Shown in pieces: positions 57,580 to 64,000 of a stretch of DNA of 64,000 nt. Below the pieces are notes generated by a model. The model was not told the origin of the DNA. It saw only the letters and a list, made by a program, of their open reading frames with translations, and searched no databases. Source of the stretch: Siphonodentalium dalli (lineage: Eukaryota > Mollusca > Scaphopoda > Gadilida > Siphonodentaliidae); the NCBI GenBank assembly GCA_032622095.1, contig CP136068.1, positions 138,639,989-138,703,988 on the forward strand. Direction: 5' to 3'. Each line of letters starts with the position of its first letter. Positions within the stretch are counted from its first letter, which is position 1. The position numbers and the translations under genes are program-made.

Positions 57580-57696
57580 ATGGTGGACTATCGTCTCAAC
57601 AACAGTGGCTTGGTCGGATTAAGCGATGTGTGTGCTGTTGAGGCGCACGCCGTTCAAATCTCGAGCCAGGTTGTGACCCTTTGGCAATGTCACTTA
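57580..57696 (+). mobile_element. tRNA-derived SINE, 5' part
   Basis: AGTGGCTTGGTCGGATTAAG is A-box-like and CCGTTCAAATCTCG is B-box-like, at tRNA spacing. Then GTTGTGACCCTTTGGCAATG follows, as in the central domain of many invertebrate SINEs. Cut at CACTTA by the Harbinger-like element; the rest is at 59397-59520. Confidence 0.68.
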
Positions 57697-57904
57697 AGGT
57701 CGTTCCACACCGGGCGCGAGCGAGCGATTATAACGGCCGTTTTCTAACGTCCGTAGCAGTTCAAAGCGCGCGATTTTTATGTTCACACCGCAAGCGACTG
57801 AAACGCTTCGTCGCGCGCGATAGTCAGGTTATTATTCTGTGTGTACGCTAATTTCAGGGGAGTCAGGTGGCTGCATGGGGGATACCCCCACCCACACTCT
57901 TGTG

Positions 57905-58690
57905 ACTAATGTGTAGGGTTTCTACACACAACGTGTAGCCCTAGCTGCTACACAACCATTATTCATTTTTGATCTTAAACATATTTTACACAATAAATGG
58001 GTCAATTTATACACATTTATACACACTGGTGTGCATAAAATCAACACATATGCCTTACACATTTTGTGTAAATTCTTACACATATATATCGTAGACAAGA
58101 ATGTAAGTTCAGTATTCCGAACTGTGGGTATATAGTATTCATGGTAAATGGAGATTTATATGTTAAAACTTTCATGGCGTACATTGGTACGTAATATTTT
58201 GCTCTGTCATGTGTGAGTTTTCGTTTTAAATGAACAAACCAGGGTCGTGGCGTGGTTGCACGTGATTAGTATTAACGTATTACAACAATCATATAAACAA
58301 GAGTAAGAGCAGTATTCTTCATGAAAGTTTTAACAAATAAATCCGCATATATTATTAATACAATACTCACAAGTCGGAATTCTGAACTTACATTCCTTGT
58401 CTACAATTTGTTTATTCTCGTCACTCAAAATTACATGGGTATTGAGACAGTAGTAGATTGTATTCCAAACAATATACTCAAACAATATCGCCGCCATGTA
58501 GCAGACTATGAAACTGAAGGCACACAATGCGCACGCTCTACGTTCTTACACAATTGTGTGTAATAAAATGTACACATTATGTGTAGAACGGCACTTGGTC
58601 AATGTATTTGTATGTAAAACTACACATTGCTATGTGTATTAACCGGGTTTACACATTTGATGTGTAATCGTTTCCACACATTAGTTATAA
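57905..58690. repeat. Cluster of TACACA/TGTGTA short palindromes
   Basis: CTACACACAACGTGTAGC, TTACACATTTTGTGTAA, TGTACACATTATGTGTAG, ACACATTGCTATGTGT and TTTACACATTTGATGTGTAA occur in two groups (57905-58090 and 58545-58690) inside the Harbinger-like element. Confidence 0.75.
58094..58403. repeat. Inverted repeat with arms of about 84 bp
   Basis: Arm 58094-58178 (GACAAGAATGTAAGTTCAG to GTTAAAACTTTCATG) is complementary, with scattered mismatches, to 58320-58403 (CATGAAAGTTTTAAC to CTGAACTTACATTCCTTGTC). The TACACA clusters flank it on both sides, so this is probably a separate element nested in the 1.7-kb one. Confidence 0.82.
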
Positions 58691-58984
58691 GAGTGCACCC
58701 ACCCGGTAATACGCGATTATTATTAGTTAATGAATGCATTGTCTCATGTTTACCACAAGTCTTTTGGAATGAACTAGCCTCGTTATATTCTTTATCATTT
58801 CCCCTGATTATACCAAAATATAATTCACCAGCCAATGGAGCAGATTATACGATCCATGATTTTAGTTCTTTACAAGGAATAAACTGAGTATAGTAATCTA
58901 AGGTGGAATTTCAGTCACGAAAAATCACAAAAATAAATGGTTTAATTATTTGGTCATAGAGACATACAGTCATTAGATACACAT

Positions 58985-59086
58985 GACATACATACATACA
59001 TACATACATATATACATACATACAGTTATACATACACACACAGTCATACAGACACACACGTGTCATACAGACACACATGTCGTTGT
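58985..59086 (+). repeat. CATA/CACA microsatellite
   Basis: ACATACATACATACATACAT-type simple repeat merging into ACACACAG units. Confidence 0.95.
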
Positions 59087-59396
59087 ACTTCGATTATTAG
59101 CCTCTCGCTAAAGTCCTCCATTATCGCGGCGACAAATCAGTGTGCCGTCATTAAATAGAAAAATACTGTCGTATAAACACTCTATTTGAGAGCGGTCCAA
59201 TTATCTCGCTGGTTTGCAACAAAGCGAGAATTCGGCGAAGCATAAAATCACTGCTATAATCGCCTCGTGGTCAGCGAGTCGGTCGCTTGCGGTGTGAACA
59301 TAAAAATCGCGCGCTTTGAACTGCTACGGACGTCAGAAAACGGCCGTAAAAATCGTTCGCTCGCGCCCGGTGTGGAACGACCCTTATACTGTGCTC

Positions 59397-59520
59397 GCTT
59401 CGTCGTATCCAGACAAGAAATAGGGATCTGGTTGTTGGGTAAGTGTAAGGCGCTCAAGTAGTAACATATTTATTGCGCCATGAATATATTGGATTAAATT
59501 ACAAATTATATATATTTATA
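59397..59520 (+). mobile_element. tRNA-derived SINE, 3' part
   Basis: Continues from CACTTA with TACTGTGCTCGCTTCGTCGT, ATCCAGACAAGAAATAGGGA, TCTGGTTGTTGGGTAAGTG and TAAGGCGCTCAAGTAGTAAC, then an AT-rich tail. The GGCGCT plus A/T tail is a usual SINE ending. Confidence 0.62.
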
Positions 59521-60870
59521 CATGTGATGTGGCAACAGGGGATTTGAGTACAAGTTATGCAACGTATTGATTATCCTCTCCCCGTATGCAGAAGCACTCA
59601 TGATGATATAGTAAAGAGATGGTAGCGCTGATCAGAAAAGGATACTAGCCGGCAACAAAAGCTTATACACGGGACGTGCTAATTACGCCTGCGGTGCGGA
59701 TGCGCAATTACCGACGGCCCGTCGAGGTGTCTATACTTCTATCAGTTCGATTTGATTGTTGTTATTGGGGATTTGGAGGTGACATTTAGCACCGACGGAA
59801 CCACGAATTTACGAACCCACGAAAAAGTCATAAATGGCTGAACCACGAAAATTGATACCAACGAATTTAAAGCCATTCACGGTGTACCAAGTTTTTTTTG
59901 TTTGCCCGGGGCTATTGCGGACCACTCTTATCGGCTGGAGCACCCCGAAAGAGGTGACCCACCCTTACGAGGTGGTCAAATTGCCTGTCGGGGTCAGTCC
60001 CCGCTAGAAGCGGAAGTCCGTCAGTCAGCCACGACCACTCGGGTGGTTAAAGTAGGGGGAGATGTATACACGTGAATATATAGCAACATATATATATGAG
60101 ACTCTGCATTCCTCAACAGCTGGGGTAATAACGTGAAACGCTTTGGGTCCGCCGGTATAGGAAATAAGCACTATATAAGCACCATTAGTATTATTATAAT
60201 AAATTGTAATTGCCATTGGGGTATAATATTTACGACTACTAGCATGTCCCTGACGATAACAAAAACAGTGTTTCTGATTGGCCGGTACATGTACATGTAG
60301 GTTACAAGCAACTAATTATATAGAGTTACGCTTCCTGAATTAATATGTGTAGGGAAACTAGACTCCGCAGTAAAACAAATTCTAGCTCCTGATTGGTTGA
60401 TTAAAACTCCCTGATCGGGAACAAAAAATCCTAGTTTACGTAAATATGGCGACCACTCGCAGTTCAAATAGGCTTAATCCATCGCCATCATAGTATAGGA
60501 CACACAGTTATAGTGTGGTCGTTGAAGCTAAATATTGGGATCAACCCAGAAGAAATGTGATACAATCTGATTTTGATGTCATTCGACGCGGAAAATCCCC
60601 AGGAACAACATATCCAAAATAAGCAAATGTCCGTATTGGGGGAACTTTGTAATCCAAGATGGCGTCCAACATGGGTGTCTACATGTAATTTACATTAGTG
60701 CTCGAAATAAGTCATTATACGATATATAGTGTGGCATCGGAAATACGCAGTTATACTAGTTTGTGTGAAATTAGAATACGGGAGCGAATAAAGTGACACG
60801 GACAGAATATAATACAATCACGGCCATGAAATGGCTGTCAAAATGGCCGCAAATCCAGGCCATGACACGA
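59521..60870. other. Downstream flank, no gene recognised
   Basis: A GC-rich patch at 59905-60060 contrasts with its surroundings but matches nothing I know. 59776-59890 (ACCACGAATTTACGAACCCA; ACCACGAAAATTGATACCAA) looks like a decayed repeat. Confidence 0.4.
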
Positions 60871-61575
60871 AGAATGTTGGATAACCAACTTGGAGTGAAA
60901 ATACTTATTGGTAATATATAAGTCTGTTGTTAGATATCTTTAAAGGTACACATATTATTAACACAGATCCTTATGAAGGATTTGTCAGTCACTGCAACGC
61001 AAGTCAAATCCCCAATGATTCACGTCTTTAAAGTTTGGGTTTACTGCTTCCAACTTCCAATTGTCGGGCCAAAATTAATTAATTCGGGCATGCAACACAC
61101 GAAGTAATCTTCTCGCCACACGGAGCATGGAAGTTCGGCATGCCGATTAATTATTGAATGTAACACAGAAACTTAAGTGCATACCCTTGTGGTATAAATA
61201 CTAATTACATTTCCGGAATTTTCAATAATCTCCGTGATAATAAGCCATACACATATGTTACAATGCTTATTATACTGCAACGAATGTTGGATAACCACAT
61301 TGGAGTGAAAATACGTATTGATAATATACAAGTCTGTTGTTAAATATCTTTAAATACATAGATTATTAAAACAGATCCTTATGAGGGATCTATCGGTCAC
61401 TGCAACGCAAGTCAACTCCCGAATAATTTACGTCTTTAAAGTTTGGGTTTTCTGCTTCCAACTTCCAACTGTCGGACCAAAATTAATTAATTCGGGCATG
61501 CAACACACGAAGTAATCTTTTCGCCACACAGTGCATGTAAATTTCATTCGGCGTGATGATTAATTAATTAATTTA
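60871..61575 (+). repeat. Tandem duplication, about 285 bp, period about 410 bp
   Basis: GAATGTTGGATAACCA, ACAGATCCTTATGA, GTCACTGCAACGCAAGTCAA, TTTAAAGTTTGGGTTT and AATTCGGGCATGCAACACAC occur in order at 60871-61155 and 61281-61570. Confidence 0.9.
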
Positions 61576-61711
61576 GAGCAGTTCGGGAAACAAGGAATTT
61601 CATGTTAGAGAGCAAATCCCCTGAGCGGTTTAACAAAATTTAGAAAATATTTTGAATGCACAATCGAAAAGTCTAAAGAGATGATATGTATAAAGTGTAA
61701 AAGACGGTTAA

Positions 61712-62213
61712 AGGCACGGGTGGCGTTCTTTGCAGAAATATTCATATTTGTTCAAATCGCCATCAACGGAAGGAACGTTAAAATATATATAGTTTTGTTC
61801 ATATGCCAAGCATAATCAGTGCGTAAATAGTACATTGTCGTCAAGACGTACGAGGGGTGTACGTAAACAAGAGCCTGCTCGTGTTACAGAAGTTGTGCTT
61901 CTGTTTACACAGCACAGCGCATTTCTATTGGTTAATAACACATATTATATAAACGCTCTTTATTATTTCCATATCAGGAAAACAATAACAAATAACGCTC
62001 TGTATGTTTACCATATCCGGATCTAAACAAAAGCCAGGTAACGTAACGTTTTTTGCTTTTGTTTACATAACAAAGAAAAAAAATTGACAATAACATACTG
62101 TTTATGCTATATTTCTGATTGGTATAAGAACAAAGTCTGTCTATATTTTACTATTATTTCTGTTTGTGGCGGATTTTGACGGAGGTGAATATTTTAACAG
62201 CATACCCACCGCC
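61712..62213 (-). repeat. Dispersed repeat of about 500 bp (inverted partner of 28080)
   Basis: Minus-strand copy of the repeat at 28080-28573, with the same blocks in reverse order and similar length. Confidence 0.82.
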
Positions 62214-62301
62214 AACACAGCCCGTATCTTTAAAAGCCAAAAGAACATTAAGATCACTATTAGTTCCAAGCTGTTCCTGCATCATAATAAGCGTATGTTA
62301 C

Positions 62302-62789
62302 TTAAAGGTACTCAATCCGATAAAACTCCTCTCAATTACTATTTCAATGGCTTCGGGGGTCAAAAATATTTGATTCGAGTCGAGGAAGTCACACATCAAA
62401 GCTCAGATTTGTTAGATATCGATTTTAGAAATCTATTATTTTTCATTATCGGGAATACTTTCTGGCCCAGCTCTCAGGCAAACTTACGTTATTATTACCA
62501 CTTGATTTTAGAGTTATCCATCCTTGTCTGTTTGAATAGAGTTTTGGTGTTAAATCTCGAGCAGGATACGAAATTTGACGGCAATTATTAGTACTCATCT
62601 CGAGAACATAACAAATTTCAAAAATCAATATCTAATAACTCTGAGCTTTGTTTTATGGGTTCCTCGACTAGAATCAAATATTTTTTACTCCCAAAGCCAA
62701 AGAAATAGTAATATAGGACCCTCTGATCGGATTGTTGTTGTTGGAATCTGTTGAGATGGGGACCCTCTTTACGGATTGAGTACTTTTAA
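62302..62789. mobile_element. AGGTACTC family miniature element, full copy
   Basis: TTAA-AGGTACTCAATCCG at the left and CGGATTGAGTACTT-TTAA at the right. The two halves are also inverted internally (AAAATATTTGATTCGAGTCG against CGACTAGAATCAAATATTTT). The TTAA site suggests piggyBac-type mobilisation. Confidence 0.82.
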
Positions 62790-62909
62790 CTTTTAGACCC
62801 TTTCCATTTCTTTAATTTATTCTAAAACTGACAGTTTCCTAAAACTATCCTTCAAATAAATTGTGGCATACCACAGCTGCCATGAACGAAAAAACTATCG
62901 AAGCTTTTG

Positions 62910-63303
62910 TTTAACCCAACAAACCGGCCAAAACCGGCCAAATAAAGCTTCAACAGCCTAAAATATCTTCGGTCTGTCTCAATAGAACCATACAAATATG
63001 GATATCATTGGAACCGGCTCCTTGACCACATTGTGATAGTTACAGTTATGCCCTGTGCCAATGCATTCTCTTATATATGCGAGTCGACCATAGGTCGCCT
63101 CGCATATATAAGAGAATGCATTGGCCTAAAAAAAATCTTTTTTTAACACTTTTTACCATTTTTTCTTACATTCTTTAACAATTTTATAATTTTTAATGTG
63201 TTAAGCCAATGCATTCTCTTATATATGCGAGGCGACCTATGGTCGACTCGCATATATAAGAGAATGCATTGGCACATGGCCCTTCTGTTGGGTAAAGGGT
63301 TAA
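62910..63303 (-). mobile_element. Gamma family miniature element (piggyBac type), copy 3
   Basis: Reverse orientation: starts TTAACCCAACAAACCGGCC (a few terminal bases lost) and ends CTTCTGTTGGGTAAAGGGTTAA in type. Both hairpins intact (about 63058-63125 and 63206-63273). Confidence 0.86.
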
Positions 63304-64000
63304 ACATGATTTATTTTATTTGTTATATAATTCAAAATGGATTGGGGCACAAGTTTCAAAGCGTTTAATGAGCCCCTCTCCGGTATACATTGATAAAACA
63401 ATTATTTTAACGAAGTGGCGCAATAAGTAACTTATTTACAGCTGCATGTAGGAGAAAGATGACTGGTGGAAGACTGCAACAGAGAATTTAGGAAGGATGA
63501 TATGAGAATGATGGGGGTGCCAACGTCGTTTTTTGTGTGTAAGCAGTACGTGTTATTGGATGTCTGACCAGGTAACACGAGTATGTAACACCAAACCTAC
63601 ACACTAGAATGACAGAGACCAAGTCCGAGTAATGCACTGGCAGGTTGACCAGATGCCTTTTTGTTAGTCAACAGAGGTTTTAGTAAGAAAGAAAAATGGC
63701 TTAAACATATTCGTCATATAAGTTTACCCATATAATATTGGTGGTGCAAAAATGTAATAATGTCAAGACCAAGAGGAGAGTGTCTACACAGTATATGGAA
63801 GAAGGTGGGATATATTATGGCTAGGGTCCCAATCACATGCATATACTGTGTTCCTCGTGTTCTTGGACAAATTTAGAATCGGAGAGCAAGGTCCCGGAGC
63901 GGCTTAAAAGATTTTTGAAAAGTAATTTGGAACAACTGCTGAGGCGATAAACATATGTTTTAATTGATAACTAATTTATTTTCGTTAAAGCTTTAACTAA
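63304..64000. other. No recognisable feature
   Basis: AT-rich DNA without a credible gene up to the window end. Confidence 0.5.

Larger units (their letters stand above)
57697..59393. mobile_element. Harbinger-like element, 1.7 kb, inside a SINE
   Basis: TTA at 57694-57696 and 59394-59396. The left AGGTCGTTCCACACCGGGCG and right CGCCCGGTGTGGAACGACCC are inverted repeats of about 105 bp with few mismatches, continuing through AGTTCAAAGCGCGCGATTTT. No transposase is visible. It has gained internal repeats (see 57905-58690 and 58094-58403). Confidence 0.85.

Noticed and set aside
59905-60060. GC-rich segment considered as a tRNA or rRNA fragment
   Set aside because: I could not form a cloverleaf with proper A and B boxes, and it does not match rRNA motifs I know.

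Overview
This is a window of animal nuclear DNA: AT-rich, intron-bearing and packed with non-autonomous DNA transposons, foldback arrays and minisatellites. I see no bacterial-type operons, CRISPR array or rRNA. The one gene I can assemble with confidence is a plus-strand calponin of a bilaterian invertebrate. A mollusc or another lophotrochozoan is my best guess, from the many-repeat calponin and the repeat style, but nothing here fixes the species.

Calponin gene. Five coding exons (16859-16912, 46336-46466, 50770-50872, 53315-53452, 54317-55201) join in frame into a 436-residue protein. It has a short N-terminal segment, one calponin-homology (CH) domain and seven 39-residue calponin repeats. 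Intron 1 is about 29.4 kb and holds most of the middle of the window. The last exon carries all seven repeats, and their DNA is almost identical between neighbours.

Left of the gene (1-16.8 kb). Positions 1-1380 hold an array of GCGCTTAAGCGC-type palindromes. Next come copies of a double-hairpin element (2.6-3.9 kb). Then two giant foldback elements stand end to end: 4350-9042, which carries the C-terminal remnant of a Mutator-like (MULE-type) transposase, and 9052-12204. They share 11-bp termini, and three copies of one 9-bp sequence (GAGGCATTG type) lie before, between and after them.

Introns and downstream flank. At least five terminal-repeat families (called alpha, beta, gamma, delta and epsilon here) recur. 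Four of them carry the same 68-bp hairpin module, intact or decayed, although their ends differ. Beta, gamma, delta and epsilon begin TTAA-CCCTT, as piggyBac-type miniature elements do. There are also TTA-flanked Harbinger-like elements (44668-45425, 46803-47216, 57697-59393), an hAT-like element with a perfect 8-bp target duplication (41268-42277), a hairpin-ended element (40560-41004), a tRNA-derived SINE split by a Harbinger-like element (57.6-59.5 kb), and a near-perfect 217-bp palindrome (31331-31547).

Only two other places hint at genes, both weakly. One is a 77-codon minus-strand reading frame at 30576-30809 with a nearby AATAAA. The other is a possible plus-strand first exon at 30874-30936. 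The remaining stretches show nothing recognisable. All coordinates and alignments were made by eye, so repeat boundaries may be off by a few bases.
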